A stretch of 64,000 nucleotides of DNA from Chlorogloeopsis sp. ULAP01 (GCF_030381805.1 NZ_JAUDRH010000001.1:434001-498000); one strand, 5' to 3'; positions 1 through 11,800 are shown, numbered from the stretch's first letter. Program-made: numbers and translations. The notes: generated by a model from the sequence alone, not told the origin.

Positions 1-3000
1 ATGGAATCAGAAGATAGTATTACTATTGGCAATGATAAAGATTTTTTAGCAACACAAATTTCTTATAAATTAAATTTAAAAGGGCCAAGTATTAATGTTC
101 AAACCGCCTGCTCTACATCTTTAGTTGCTGTTCATCTCGCTTGCCAAAGTTTGATGAATGGTGAAAGTGATATTGCTTTAGCAGGCGGTGTTTCTATTGG
201 AGTACCGCAAACAACTGGCTATCTTTATCAACCAGGAGGAATTCATTCTCCTGATGGTCATTGTCGAGCCTTTGATGCTCAAGCTCAAGGAACTAATGGT
301 GGCAACGGTTTAGGTGTAGTAGTCTTAAAAAGGTTGGAAGATGCGATCGCAGATGGTGATTGCATTCATGCTGTCATTAAAGGTTCAGCCATTAATAACG
401 ATGGTTGTTTAAAGGTTGGCTATACTGCTCCTAGTGTGGAAGGTCAAAGAGAAGTAATTTTAGAAGCTTTAGCCTTAGCTGGTGTTGACCCTGAGACGAT
501 TACTTATGTAGAAGCACATGGTACAGGCACTATTTTAGGAGATCCCATTGAAATCAAGGCTCTTACACAAGCTTTTAGTGCTAGTACCAAGAAAAAAGGA
601 TATTGTGCAATTGGTTCAGTAAAGACAAACATCGGACATTTAAACACAGCCGCAGGAGTCACAGGCTTAATCAAAACAGTCCTAGCCTTAAAACACCAAA
701 AAATCCCGCCCAGCCTACACTTCCAACAACCAAACCCCGAAATCGACTTCGCCAACAGCCCATTTTACGTCAACAGCCAATTATCAGAGTGGCAAACCAA
801 CGGAATACCACGTCGCGCCGGAGTCAGTTCCTTTGGTATCGGTGGAACCAACGCCCATGTCATCTTAGAGCAAGCACCAGTCATTCCACCTTCGAGTTCC
901 TCCCGAACTTGGCAATTATTACTGCTGTCCGCCAAAACCAGCACCGCCCTAGAAACAGCAACTATTAATTTAGCCACTCATTTACAGCAAAATCCAGAAA
1001 TGAACCTGGCTGATGTCGCCCATACTCTGCAAGTTGGTAGGAGAGCATTTGAGCATCGTCGCATGGTAGTGTGTCGTGACATTGAAGATGCACTCAAAGC
1101 CTTAACTAGTCAAGAACCACAACGGGTGTGGACTCACCATCGTCAGCCAAAGCACTGTCCAGTCATCTTCATGTTCTCTGGACAAGGAGCGCAATATGTC
1201 AACATGGCGCAGCAACTTTACGCACAAGAACCCACCTTCCAAAAACAAGTAGATAATTGCGCTTTAATTTTGCAACCATACCTGGGGATGGATATCCGTT
1301 CCCTACTTTATCCCAGCACCGAAGATATTGAAACAGCATCACAGCAACTGCAACAAACAGCATTTACCCAAAGCGCCTTATTTGTGATCGAATATGCTTT
1401 AGCCCAGTTATTCATGACTTGGGGGATACAACCACAAGCAATGATTGGTCACAGTATTGGGGAATATGTCGCCGCCACAACTGCAGGTGTGTTTTCCTTA
1501 GAAGATGCTTTGATGATTGTGGCTAAAAGAGGACAACTGATGCAACAACTACCCACAGGTAGGATGTTGGCCATTCCTCTACCAGAACAAGATGTGCGGT
1601 TGCTGTTAAATGCAGATTTAGAAATTGCAGTGATTAATAGTCCATCTTCCTGTGTGGTTGCTGGTACAAAAGTCGCAATTACTGCTTTGGAAAAGCAATT
1701 ATCGGCTCAAGGGATTGAATGTCGCCTGTTGCATACATCTCATGCTTTCCACTCCCAGATGATGCAGCCAATTGTCGGAGAGTTTGTCGAATTTGTGCAG
1801 CAATTTTCGTTGCATCCACCAAGTATTGATTTGATTTCTAATGTGACTGGTGGATGGATGGAAGATGCACAGGCGACAAGTCCTGATTATTGGGGTGAAC
1901 ATTTGCGTCGAACGGTGAGATTTTCAGAGGGAATTTCTCTATTGATTGAGCAGTTTGAGGGTGTGTTTTTGGAGGTGGGACCAGGAAGAACTTTAACTAG
2001 TTTGACTACGCAGCATTTGCACAGGGATGCAAAACAATTGGTGTTGGGTTCTTTAGCTCATGTGAAGGATGAAGTTAGTGATGTTGAATTTTTGTTGCAG
2101 ACTTTAGGGCGGTTATGGCTATTTGGTGTAGATATTGATTGGTCTGGTTTTGCTGCTGAGCAACAGCGTCATCGTTTGCCTTTACCTTCTTATCCTTTTG
2201 AGCGTCTCAAGTACTGGATTGAGCCAAAAAAGCTGGAACAAACTACTTCAAGTTCACTAGCTAAAAAGCCTGATATCGCTGACTGGTTTTATATTCCTTT
2301 TTGGAAGCCAGCTTTACCGCCAATACAACCTGAATTTCCAGAATTAGTATCTGCAAAATCCTGCACTTTGGTATTTATTGATGAGTATGGCTTGGGTATC
2401 AAATTGGTCAAACAATTAGAAAACCCAAACCAAGATATAGTTACGGTGAACATTGGTAAGGGCTTTACCAGATTAAGTGACAAGCAATATACAATTAATC
2501 CGCAAAATCATCATGATTATGATGAATTAACGCAGCAGTTAATTAGTAACAATAAATTTATTCAGAAAGTTGTTCATTTATGGAATGTTACTCCTATAAT
2601 TGAGCAGGAATTAGAAATTATAGAGCTGGAAAAAGCCCAAGTAACAGGATTTTATAGCCTGCTATTTCTTGCCCAAGCTTTGGGGAGACAAGAAACTGTA
2701 AAGGAAGTACAACTCACAGTTATTTCTAATAACATACAGTCGGTTACAGGTACTGAAGTGCTTTGTCCAGAGAAATCGACTTTGCTTGGCCCAGTTAAAG
2801 TTATATCTCAAGAATATGCCAATATAAATTGTCGTAGTATTGATGTTATCCTACCTCATAGTGGTAGTTGGCAAGAACAAAAATTAGTAGAAAACTTAAT
2901 AGCAGAATTGACCGTTACTGATTCTGAAAAGCTAATTGCTTATCGAGGATTGAATCGTTGGGTGCAAACTTTTGAGCCAGTGCATTTAGATAAAAATCAA

Positions 3001-4209
3001 ATAGCAAAACCAAGACTGAGAGAGAAAGGAGTTTATGTCATTACAGGTGGACTCGGAGGTATTGGATTTGTTTTAGCAAGATACTTGGCTCGAACTGTAC
3101 AAGCAAAATTATTGTTGATAGGACGTTCAGCTTTACCTAAAAAAGACGAGTGGGAAAAATGTTTAACTACTCATGATGAAACTGATAGCATTAACCGCAA
3201 AATTCGCCAAGTTCAAGAACTCGAAAACTTAGGTGCAGAAGTTTTGGTGATGGGTGCTGATGTCAGCAACATAGAACAAATGCAAAGTGCGCTCGCTCAA
3301 GCTGAACAACAGTTTGGCGAGATTAACGGAGTCATCCACGCCGCTGGAATTACTGAAGGAAAGTCTTTTGCGGCGATTGCACAAATCAGTCACAGCAATT
3401 GTGAGGAGCAATTTCAACCCAAAGTATATGGACTTTTAGTGTTGAAAAAAGTCTTGCAAAATAAACAGTTAGATTTTTGCGTTTTATTCTCTTCTTTATC
3501 GTCTATTTTAGGAGGATTAGGTCATGTTGCTTATGCAGCAGCTAACATTTTTATGGACGCTTTTGTACAGCAATATAATCAAAATTATCCTATTTACTGG
3601 AGCAGTATTAGTTGGGATGGTTGGCAAGTTAGTGAAGCTAACGAACATAGTACATCTATAGATACCTATGAGTTAGCAATTAAATCAGCGGAAGGAGTCA
3701 AAGCCTTTCAAGAAATTTTAAATATTAGTAACTTTAATCATCTTGTTGTTTCTACGGGAGACATTCAAGCTAGAATTAAACAATGGATTCAGCTAGCATC
3801 TCTCCAAGAAAAAGAGAGTCAAACTGCAAATATATCATTATATGCTCGACCTGAGCTAAAGAATAAATATGTTGCTCCTAGAAATGAAATTGAGCAAAAA
3901 ATTGCTCACATCTGGCAAGAAATTCTAGGAATAAAAAATATTGGTTTATATGATAACTTCTTTGAATTAGGAGGAGATTCGCTCTTAATCATTCAGGTTC
4001 GGAGTAAAATTGTCAAAGTATTCAGCAAAAATTTATCAATTGCTGAACTATTTGAATATTCAACAATCAGTACTTTGGCTGAATATATCAGTGGTAAGAA
4101 AATAGAAGAACCAATATTTCAACAAGCTGATGAGCGTGCCAGCAGAAAAGAAGCGGCTATGCAAGAAAAACGACAATTAATGAAACAAAGGAGAAAAATA
4201 GATGTCTAA
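1..4209 (+). CDS. Type I modular polyketide synthase, KS(partial)-AT-KR-ACP
   Basis: One extension module of a cytoplasmic assembly line, adding and ketoreducing a C2 unit. The reading frame is open at the window edge and the first ~150 residues of the KS are missing, so the ATG at position 1 is probably internal. KS: Cys37 (TACSTSL), His173 (EAHGTGT), His213 (NIGHLN). AT: Ser485 (GHSIGE) and HAFH at 581-584, the malonyl-CoA signature. There is no dehydratase; the stretch after the AT looks like the KR structural subdomain. The KR looks active: TGGLGGIG at 1015-1022, Ser1165, Tyr1178, Asn1182. ACP Ser1327 lies in LGGDSL, followed by a charged helical tail that may dock to the next protein. 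The stop overlaps the next start by 8 nt, and AAAGGAGA precedes that start. From nt 584 to 2222 the DNA matches the next gene. Confidence 0.95.
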   Translation: MESEDSITIGNDKDFLATQISYKLNLKGPSINVQTACSTSLVAVHLACQSLMNGESDIALAGGVSIGVPQTTGYLYQPGGIHSPDGHCRAFDAQAQGTNGGNGLGVVVLKRLEDAIADGDCIHAVIKGSAINNDGCLKVGYTAPSVEGQREVILEALALAGVDPETITYVEAHGTGTILGDPIEIKALTQAFSASTKKKGYCAIGSVKTNIGHLNTAAGVTGLIKTVLALKHQKIPPSLHFQQPNPEIDFANSPFYVNSQLSEWQTNGIPRRAGVSSFGIGGTNAHVILEQAPVIPPSSSSRTWQLLLLSAKTSTALETATINLATHLQQNPEMNLADVAHTLQVGRRAFEHRRMVVCRDIEDALKALTSQEPQRVWTHHRQPKHCPVIFMFSGQGAQYVNMAQQLYAQEPTFQKQVDNCALILQPYLGMDIRSLLYPSTEDIETASQQLQQTAFTQSALFVIEYALAQLFMTWGIQPQAMIGHSIGEYVAATTAGVFSLEDALMIVAKRGQLMQQLPTGRMLAIPLPEQDVRLLLNADLEIAVINSPSSCVVAGTKVAITALEKQLSAQGIECRLLHTSHAFHSQMMQPIVGEFVEFVQQFSLHPPSIDLISNVTGGWMEDAQATSPDYWGEHLRRTVRFSEGISLLIEQFEGVFLEVGPGRTLTSLTTQHLHRDAKQLVLGSLAHVKDEVSDVEFLLQTLGRLWLFGVDIDWSGFAAEQQRHRLPLPSYPFERLKYWIEPKKLEQTTSSSLAKKPDIADWFYIPFWKPALPPIQPEFPELVSAKSCTLVFIDEYGLGIKLVKQLENPNQDIVTVNIGKGFTRLSDKQYTINPQNHHDYDELTQQLISNNKFIQKVVHLWNVTPIIEQELEIIELEKAQVTGFYSLLFLAQALGRQETVKEVQLTVISNNIQSVTGTEVLCPEKSTLLGPVKVISQEYANINCRSIDVILPHSGSWQEQKLVENLIAELTVTDSEKLIAYRGLNRWVQTFEPVHLDKNQIAKPRLREKGVYVITGGLGGIGFVLARYLARTVQAKLLLIGRSALPKKDEWEKCLTTHDETDSINRKIRQVQELENLGAEVLVMGADVSNIEQMQSALAQAEQQFGEINGVIHAAGITEGKSFAAIAQISHSNCEEQFQPKVYGLLVLKKVLQNKQLDFCVLFSSLSSILGGLGHVAYAAANIFMDAFVQQYNQNYPIYWSSISWDGWQVSEANEHSTSIDTYELAIKSAEGVKAFQEILNISNFNHLVVSTGDIQARIKQWIQLASLQEKESQTANISLYARPELKNKYVAPRNEIEQKIAHIWQEILGIKNIGLYDNFFELGGDSLLIIQVRSKIVKVFSKNLSIAELFEYSTISTLAEYISGKKIEEPIFQQADERASRKEAAMQEKRQLMKQRRKIDV
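584..2222 (+). repeat. Direct repeat copy 1, identical PKS KS-AT tract
   Basis: This 1,639-bp tract covers the end of the KS, the whole AT and the post-AT linker. It matches 5217-6855 at a constant offset of 4,633 nt. I found no difference in the stretches I compared, and the overlapping frames on both strands also translate identically. Similarity stops abruptly at both ends: the preceding base differs and position 2223 (g) differs from 6856 (t). Confidence 0.93.
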
Positions 4210-7200
4210 CCAAGAAATGGACAATTCTATTAAAGGCATAGCAGTAATCGCTCTTGTTGGTCGTTTTCCAGGAGCCAAAAATGTTGATGAATTTTGGCAA
4301 AACTTATGCCAGGGACAAGAATCAATTTCTTTTTTTAGTGATGAAGAATTAAAAGCCGCAGGTGTAGATCCAGGATGGTTGAGCGATCCGCAGTATGTTA
4401 AAGCCGGTGCTAGTTTGTCAGATATTCAGATGTTTGACGCTGCTTTCTTTGACTTTTCGCCTAGGGAAGCTGAACTCATCGACCCGCAACACCGCATTCT
4501 TTTAGAATGTGCTTGGGAAGCATTAGAACAAGCTGGTTATGAACCAGGAGCAAGCAAAGGTTTGACTGGTGTGTATGTGGGAACCAATATGAGTAATTAC
4601 TTTATGAGTAATTTGAGTTCTCACCCTGACTTAAGCAAATTGACAGATGTAATTGCATTTGGCAATAGTCAAGACTTTGCTGCCACCAGAGTTTCATATA
4701 AATTGAACTTAAAAGGGCCAAGCATCAATATTCAGACTTCCTGCTCGACATCATTGGTGGCTGTTCACTCAGCTTGCCAAGGATTGCTCAACTACGAGTG
4801 CGATTTGGCTTTAGCGGGCGGTATTTCTATAGAATCTCTGCAAAAACAAGGTTATTTTTATCAAGAAGGAGATATAACTTCGCCTGACGGACATTGTCGA
4901 GCCTTTGATGCTCAAGCCAAAGGTACTGTTTTCGGCGATGGAATAGGTCTGGTTGTCCTCAAGAGATTAGAAGATGCGATCGCAGATGGTGACTATATTC
5001 ATGCAGTCATCAAGGGTTCAGCCATTAATAACGATGGTGCAGCTAAGGTAGGTTATACAGCTCCTAGTGTTGTGGGTCAAGCTGAGGTGATTGCTGAGGC
5101 GCAAGCGATCGCAGGTGTGACTCCAGAAACCATCACTTATATTGAAGCGCATGGAACTGGTACAGCTTTGGGCGATCCAATTGAAATTAGTGCTTTAACA
5201 AAAGCATTTGGAACCCGTACCAAGAAAAAAGGATATTGTGCAATTGGTTCAGTAAAGACAAACATCGGACATTTAAACACAGCCGCAGGAGTCACAGGCT
5301 TAATCAAAACAGTCCTAGCCTTAAAACACCAAAAAATCCCGCCCAGCCTACACTTCCAACAACCAAACCCCGAAATCGACTTCGCCAACAGCCCATTTTA
5401 CGTCAACAGCCAATTATCAGAGTGGCAAACCAACGGAATACCACGTCGCGCCGGAGTCAGTTCCTTTGGTATCGGTGGAACCAACGCCCATGTCATCTTA
5501 GAGCAAGCACCAGTCATTCCACCTTCGAGTTCCTCCCGAACTTGGCAATTATTACTGCTGTCCGCCAAAACCAGCACCGCCCTAGAAACAGCAACTATTA
5601 ATTTAGCCACTCATTTACAGCAAAATCCAGAAATGAACCTGGCTGATGTCGCCCATACTCTGCAAGTTGGTAGGAGAGCATTTGAGCATCGTCGCATGGT
5701 AGTGTGTCGTGACATTGAAGATGCACTCAAAGCCTTAACTAGTCAAGAACCACAACGGGTGTGGACTCACCATCGTCAGCCAAAGCACTGTCCAGTCATC
5801 TTCATGTTCTCTGGACAAGGAGCGCAATATGTCAACATGGCGCAGCAACTTTACGCACAAGAACCCACCTTCCAAAAACAAGTAGATAATTGCGCTTTAA
5901 TTTTGCAACCATACCTGGGGATGGATATCCGTTCCCTACTTTATCCCAGCACCGAAGATATTGAAACAGCATCACAGCAACTGCAACAAACAGCATTTAC
6001 CCAAAGCGCCTTATTTGTGATCGAATATGCTTTAGCCCAGTTATTCATGACTTGGGGGATACAACCACAAGCAATGATTGGTCACAGTATTGGGGAATAT
6101 GTCGCCGCCACAACTGCAGGTGTGTTTTCCTTAGAAGATGCTTTGATGATTGTGGCTAAAAGAGGACAACTGATGCAACAACTACCCACAGGTAGGATGT
6201 TGGCCATTCCTCTACCAGAACAAGATGTGCGGTTGCTGTTAAATGCAGATTTAGAAATTGCAGTGATTAATAGTCCATCTTCCTGTGTGGTTGCTGGTAC
6301 AAAAGTCGCAATTACTGCTTTGGAAAAGCAATTATCGGCTCAAGGGATTGAATGTCGCCTGTTGCATACATCTCATGCTTTCCACTCCCAGATGATGCAG
6401 CCAATTGTCGGAGAGTTTGTCGAATTTGTGCAGCAATTTTCGTTGCATCCACCAAGTATTGATTTGATTTCTAATGTGACTGGTGGATGGATGGAAGATG
6501 CACAGGCGACAAGTCCTGATTATTGGGGTGAACATTTGCGTCGAACGGTGAGATTTTCAGAGGGAATTTCTCTATTGATTGAGCAGTTTGAGGGTGTGTT
6601 TTTGGAGGTGGGACCAGGAAGAACTTTAACTAGTTTGACTACGCAGCATTTGCACAGGGATGCAAAACAATTGGTGTTGGGTTCTTTAGCTCATGTGAAG
6701 GATGAAGTTAGTGATGTTGAATTTTTGTTGCAGACTTTAGGGCGGTTATGGCTATTTGGTGTAGATATTGATTGGTCTGGTTTTGCTGCTGAGCAACAGC
6801 GTCATCGTTTGCCTTTACCTTCTTATCCTTTTGAGCGTCTCAAGTACTGGATTGATGCTAAATCTCCATCGCAGACTTTAAAGAAGCAATCAGCAAAATT
6901 AGACAGTAAACAAGAGATTGCTGATTGGTTTTATATTCCTTCATGGAAACGCTCTTTGCTAGCGAATGTATCATCTGAGCAAGAAAATTGGCTATTTTTT
7001 GTTGATAATTTGGGAGTTGGTGAACAATTAGCTAAAAAATTGATCAATCAAGGCAAAAATATCATTAAAGTTAAGCAGGGAGAGCAGTTTAAGCAACTAG
7101 ATACGAGTAATTATATAATTAATTTATGTGTACAAGCAGACTATGATTTATTATTGAAAGAAATTATTTTTTCAGGTAAACAAATTCAAAATATTGCTTA

Positions 7201-8824
7201 TTTTTGGAGTATTAACCATTTTGAAGAATTTCAGTACTTAGAATTCAATAGTCTGTTATTTTTAACACAAAGTATTGGTAAGTTAAAAATTGGTGACTTA
7301 CAACTGTGGGTAATCTCGAACAATATCCAACAGGTAAATGGTTATGAAAAACTAGAGCCAGAGAAAGCAACAATTTTAGGGTTATGTAAGGTTATTACTC
7401 AAGAGTATCCTCATATTAGTTGTCGGTGTATTGATATTGATTTCACAAATCGCAGAGAGAAGTTGCGTACGGGGGTTCCTCCCATTGAGCAAACTTCTCC
7501 TATCAAAGACGCTGCACGAACAGTGGACGCAGAGGGCAAGAAAGAAAATCATGATAGTATTGAGCAATTAGCGAATGAGTTAACATCTATATCTTCAGAC
7601 TTAGTTGTTGCTTATCGTAATTCCTATCGTTGGGTACAAATATTTGAGCCAATTTGCTTAGAGTCAATAGTAGAAGAAAAAACATTATTGAAGCAACAAG
7701 GTGTTTACTTATTTCCTAAGGGTTTAGGAGGTATTGAAGTTGCGATCGCCCAATATTTAGCAACAACATTTCAAGCAAAACTTATCTTTATCGAGGATGC
7801 ATATTTCCCAGAAAAGGATGATTTTTCGGAATGGCTGGAAACTCATAGTCAAGAAGATGAAGTGAGTAGCAAAATTGAGCAATTGCTGGTCTTGGAGAAG
7901 TTAGGTGCTAAAGTTGTGGTTATTCGTGTAGACACAACTAATGATACACAAATTCATCAAAGCTTTGCATGGGAAAAGGTTGGTGGAATTAACGGAGTTA
8001 TTTATGCAACTGGGATCAAACGCGAAGATTTATTTTGCTCAATTGCAGAAATTGCAGCAAGAGAATCAGCAAATTTATTTAACTTCCAGCATCACCAGAT
8101 CACCGTATTAGAACAAGTATTACAAAATCAAAAGTTAGATTTTTGTATTGTCTTTTCTTCCTTATCTGCGATTTTAGGAGGATTTGGCTTAGGTTTATAT
8201 TCAGCAGCTAATAATTTCATAGATAGCTTTACTAACCGACACAACTGCAATCATTCTTTGCCGTGGTATCTCATAAATTGGGATAAATTAGAAACAAATT
8301 TACCTCATGAGCAACAAACATCGGAATTAGCTATTACTCCCAAAGAAGCTGTAGAAGTATTTAAACGCATATTTGCTTTAGAGCCAGGAACACAGATTGT
8401 TATTTCTACAGTAGATATCAAGACGAGAAATAATCATGTATTTAATTCTGAATTCCTCGCAAATTCAAAATCTCTCAATGATTTAGATTCATCTTCACGC
8501 TATTCCCGACCTAACTTGAGTAATGCTTATGTTGCGCCTACAAATGAGTTGGAACAACAAATAACAGAGATATGGCAAGAGGTACTAGGAATTACAGAAA
8601 TTGGAATTTACGATAATTTCTATGAATTAGGAGGAGACTCCTTGATTGCAACTCAATTAGTTTCTCGATTGCGAGTAAAATTTCCTGTGGAATTACCACT
8701 GCGCGACCTTTTATTACAAGCAATGATCCCAGCGAAACAAGCAGAAATGATTGAGGCACTGATGTTAGCGAAAATCGCAGAATTATCAGAAGAAGAAGTA
8801 GCAGTGCTGTTAAATAATTCATAA
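4202..8824 (+). CDS. Type I modular polyketide synthase, KS-AT-(degenerate KR)-ACP
   Basis: A complete module of 1,540 residues. KS: Cys181 (TSCSTSL), His317, His357. AT: Ser629 and the malonyl-type HAFH motif. The KR aligns with that of the upstream module but its NADPH-binding loop is damaged: the TGG...G pattern reads PKGLGGIE, so the first Gly is Lys1173 and the last is Glu1179. The Tyr/Asn pair of the active site remains. I infer no ketoreduction, leaving a beta-keto thioester. ACP Ser1480 is in LGGDSL. The C-terminal motif LSEEEVAVLL resembles the tails of cyanobacterial PKSs that hand over to another megasynthase. About 29 residues encoded near 7444-7550, between the KR subdomains, have no counterpart upstream and look like an in-frame repeat insertion. 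It starts inside the previous gene and ends 10 nt before the NRPS. Confidence 0.95.
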   Translation: MSNQEMDNSIKGIAVIALVGRFPGAKNVDEFWQNLCQGQESISFFSDEELKAAGVDPGWLSDPQYVKAGASLSDIQMFDAAFFDFSPREAELIDPQHRILLECAWEALEQAGYEPGASKGLTGVYVGTNMSNYFMSNLSSHPDLSKLTDVIAFGNSQDFAATRVSYKLNLKGPSINIQTSCSTSLVAVHSACQGLLNYECDLALAGGISIESLQKQGYFYQEGDITSPDGHCRAFDAQAKGTVFGDGIGLVVLKRLEDAIADGDYIHAVIKGSAINNDGAAKVGYTAPSVVGQAEVIAEAQAIAGVTPETITYIEAHGTGTALGDPIEISALTKAFGTRTKKKGYCAIGSVKTNIGHLNTAAGVTGLIKTVLALKHQKIPPSLHFQQPNPEIDFANSPFYVNSQLSEWQTNGIPRRAGVSSFGIGGTNAHVILEQAPVIPPSSSSRTWQLLLLSAKTSTALETATINLATHLQQNPEMNLADVAHTLQVGRRAFEHRRMVVCRDIEDALKALTSQEPQRVWTHHRQPKHCPVIFMFSGQGAQYVNMAQQLYAQEPTFQKQVDNCALILQPYLGMDIRSLLYPSTEDIETASQQLQQTAFTQSALFVIEYALAQLFMTWGIQPQAMIGHSIGEYVAATTAGVFSLEDALMIVAKRGQLMQQLPTGRMLAIPLPEQDVRLLLNADLEIAVINSPSSCVVAGTKVAITALEKQLSAQGIECRLLHTSHAFHSQMMQPIVGEFVEFVQQFSLHPPSIDLISNVTGGWMEDAQATSPDYWGEHLRRTVRFSEGISLLIEQFEGVFLEVGPGRTLTSLTTQHLHRDAKQLVLGSLAHVKDEVSDVEFLLQTLGRLWLFGVDIDWSGFAAEQQRHRLPLPSYPFERLKYWIDAKSPSQTLKKQSAKLDSKQEIADWFYIPSWKRSLLANVSSEQENWLFFVDNLGVGEQLAKKLINQGKNIIKVKQGEQFKQLDTSNYIINLCVQADYDLLLKEIIFSGKQIQNIAYFWSINHFEEFQYLEFNSLLFLTQSIGKLKIGDLQLWVISNNIQQVNGYEKLEPEKATILGLCKVITQEYPHISCRCIDIDFTNRREKLRTGVPPIEQTSPIKDAARTVDAEGKKENHDSIEQLANELTSISSDLVVAYRNSYRWVQIFEPICLESIVEEKTLLKQQGVYLFPKGLGGIEVAIAQYLATTFQAKLIFIEDAYFPEKDDFSEWLETHSQEDEVSSKIEQLLVLEKLGAKVVVIRVDTTNDTQIHQSFAWEKVGGINGVIYATGIKREDLFCSIAEIAARESANLFNFQHHQITVLEQVLQNQKLDFCIVFSSLSAILGGFGLGLYSAANNFIDSFTNRHNCNHSLPWYLINWDKLETNLPHEQQTSELAITPKEAVEVFKRIFALEPGTQIVISTVDIKTRNNHVFNSEFLANSKSLNDLDSSSRYSRPNLSNAYVAPTNELEQQITEIWQEVLGITEIGIYDNFYELGGDSLIATQLVSRLRVKFPVELPLRDLLLQAMIPAKQAEMIEALMLAKIAELSEEEVAVLLNNS
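5217..6855 (+). repeat. Direct repeat copy 2, identical PKS KS-AT tract
   Basis: Second copy of the 1,639-bp tract at 584-2222. The flanking KS and KR portions of the two genes are only moderately similar, so this block must be a recent replacement (gene conversion) or recent duplication with strong homogenisation. Confidence 0.93.
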
Positions 8825-8834
8825 TTAATTAGCT

Positions 8835-11800
8835 ATGGATAAACAATATTCTAATTTATCATCTGCAAAAAAAGCCTTGCTGAAAAAATGGAGGGGAGGA
8901 AAATTTCAAGCTGATACTATTCCCAAACGTCAAATATCAGAAAATATTCCTTTATCTTTCTCGCAGCAAAGACTATGGTTTATTGACCAACTTTATCACG
9001 GTAGTTCTTTCTACAATATTCCCATCGCTTGGTATATTAAAGGAAAATTAAATATTACAGCATTGCAACAGAGTCTGAATGAAATTCTCCAGCGTCATGA
9101 AGTGTGGCGGACAAATTTTTTGGTTGTCAATGGCGAACTATGTCAGAAAATTACAGCACCATCAACTTGGGATTTAGAGATTATTCATTTGGAACATTTA
9201 TCTGCTAAAAATTGGGAAGCAGATGTTAAGCAACTTGTAGCAGAGTTAGCTAAAAAACCTTTTAATTTAGCTCAAGGACTTTTAGTCAGAGCAAATTTAC
9301 TGTGCTTGAGTGAAGCAGAACAAGTTTTGCTTGTCACCATGCACCACATTATTACAGATGGCTGGTCTTGTGATGTCTTCCTGCGGGAGTTGTCAACACT
9401 ATATGCGGCTTTCTCGACAAATCAACCTTCTGTGCGAGACACTACGCAAAGACCCTTAACGGAACTCCCCATCCAGTATGCGGATTTTGCCATTTGGCAA
9501 CGCGATCGCATTCAAGGTAAATTTTTAGAAACCCAGTTAAATTATTGGAAACAACAACTCCAGGGTGAGCTACCCATACTCCAATTACCTACAGACCGTC
9601 CGCGACCTAATGTTACATCTTTTACTGGTGCTAAACAATATTTTCACTTATCCAAATCTCTGACAGATGCTTTAAAACAATTAAGTCAGCAAGCAGACGC
9701 TACTTTATTTATGAGTTTGCTGGCGGCATTTAATATCTTATTGTATTACTACACCGACCAAGAAGACATCTTAATTGGTTCTCCTATTGCTAACCGCAAT
9801 CGAGCCGAATTAGAAGGAATGTTGGGTTTATTTGTCAATACTTTAATCTTACGTAATAACCTGAGTGGTAATCCCAGCTTCCGTGAATTTCTCCATCGTG
9901 TACGTGAGGTAACTCTCGATGCTTATGCACATCAAGATTTACCTTTTGAAATGCTTGTAGAAAAATTGCAACCCGAACGTGATTTAAGCCGAAATCCACT
10001 TTATGAAGTCATGTTTGTGCTGCAAAATACTCCCACAAATGTGCAAGAAATCTCTGGTTTAACTTTGCAGACTTTAGAGTTTGATAGCGGTACAGCGCAA
10101 CTAGATATTTTCCTCTCTGTGTCTGAATTTTCAGAGGGATTAACAGGGTGTTTGGAATACAATACAGATATTTTTGATTTAACAACAATTACCCAACTAA
10201 TCAACAATTTTCAAACGTTGCTGACAAACATCGTTGCTAATCCAGATCTGCGATTGAGTGAATTATCTCCACTAAACGTTTCTGAGCAAGAACAACTATT
10301 ATTTAAGTTTAATCAAACTTGTACAGATTATCCGCAAAATGCAACTTTACATCAATTATTTGAGCAACAAGCTGAACTCACTCCTGAGGCTTTAGCATTA
10401 ATTAGTCAATCGGAAAAACTAACCTATCGTCAACTTAACTACAAAGTTAATCAACTTGCACATTATTTACAAAAACAAGGTGTCACGAACGAAACGCTAG
10501 TTGCTCTATGTCTGGAACGTTCCATAGACATGGTAATAGGAATATTAGCTATTCTCAAAGCTGGTGGTGCATATATTCCTTTAGATCCAAGTTATCCAGT
10601 TGAGCGTCTGAATTTTATGCTTGGCGATTCGCAAGCATTTTTGTTCCTAACGAAGCAAGAGATATTAGAAAAACTATCTTTATCAGCAGATAAAATTGTT
10701 TGCTTAGATATCCATAAAGATGAAATTGCTCAACAAAATCTAGAAAATCCTATTCACACTGCAAAAGCCGATCATCTCGCTTATATTATCTACACTTCTG
10801 GCTCAACTGGTACTCCTAAAGGTGTGCTTGGCACACATCGTGGAACAGTCAACGGCTTACACTGGTTATGGAAAACTTATCCTTTTATCCCAGAAGAAGT
10901 TTGTTGTCAAAAAACAGCTATTAGTTTTGTCGATTCTATATGGGAGATTTTTGCTCCTTTACTCCAAGGAACTCCGACAGTAATTATTAGTAATGCTACT
11001 GTCCAAGATCCGCAGTTATTTATCGAAGCTTTGGCAGATTACAAAGTCACTCGGATTATACTTGTTCCCTCGTTACTTCGCCTAATTTTAGATAATTACA
11101 GTTATCTGGCTCAGAAATTATCGCACTTAAAAATTTGGATAACTAGCGGGGAAAAACTATCTTTAAAGTTAGCGCAAAAGTTCCGAGAATTGATGCGATC
11201 GGCGAAACTAATTAACCTTTATGGCTCATCGGAAGTTTCTGCAAATGCTACTTATTATGACACCAGTTTGTTGTCAGAGATAGCAAATATTGTTCCTATT
11301 GGTTGTCCGATTGATAACACTCAGATATGTATTTTAAATCGTCATTTGCAATTAACACCCATAGGAGTTTATGGTGAGATTTATATTGCTGGTGATGGGT
11401 TAGCCAAGGGTTATTTGAATCGTCTGGAATTAACTCAAGAAAGATTTATCGATCATCCCTATATTTCTGGAAAAAAACTTTATAAAACTGGGGATATTGG
11501 ACGTTATCTTCCCGATGGCAATATTGAGTATTTTGGTCGCCGAGATGAGCAAGTAAAAATTCGCGGCTTTCGAGTGGAATTAAGTGAAATTGCGGCTGCG
11601 ATCACACAACATCCAGATGTGGAAGACGCTGTGGTCATTGCTAGTAATGATACTCAAGAAAATCCCCGGTTAATTGCATATGTCGTCACAGATAAATTGG
11701 ATATAGCTACACAATTACTGCCAGTTCTACAGCAGAAATTGCCTAATTATATGCTACCTTCGGCTTTTATTGTCCTGGATAAACTACCCTTGACACCGAA

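Noticed and set aside
603..968. A 121-codon alternative-frame ORF, repeated identically at 5236-5601
   Set aside because: It lies within the duplicated KS-AT tract in another frame; its repetition only reflects the identical DNA.
2220..3000. A possible dehydratase or methyltransferase domain between AT and KR
   Set aside because: The segment resembles the KR structural subdomain and lacks HxxxGxxxxP or SAM-binding motifs.
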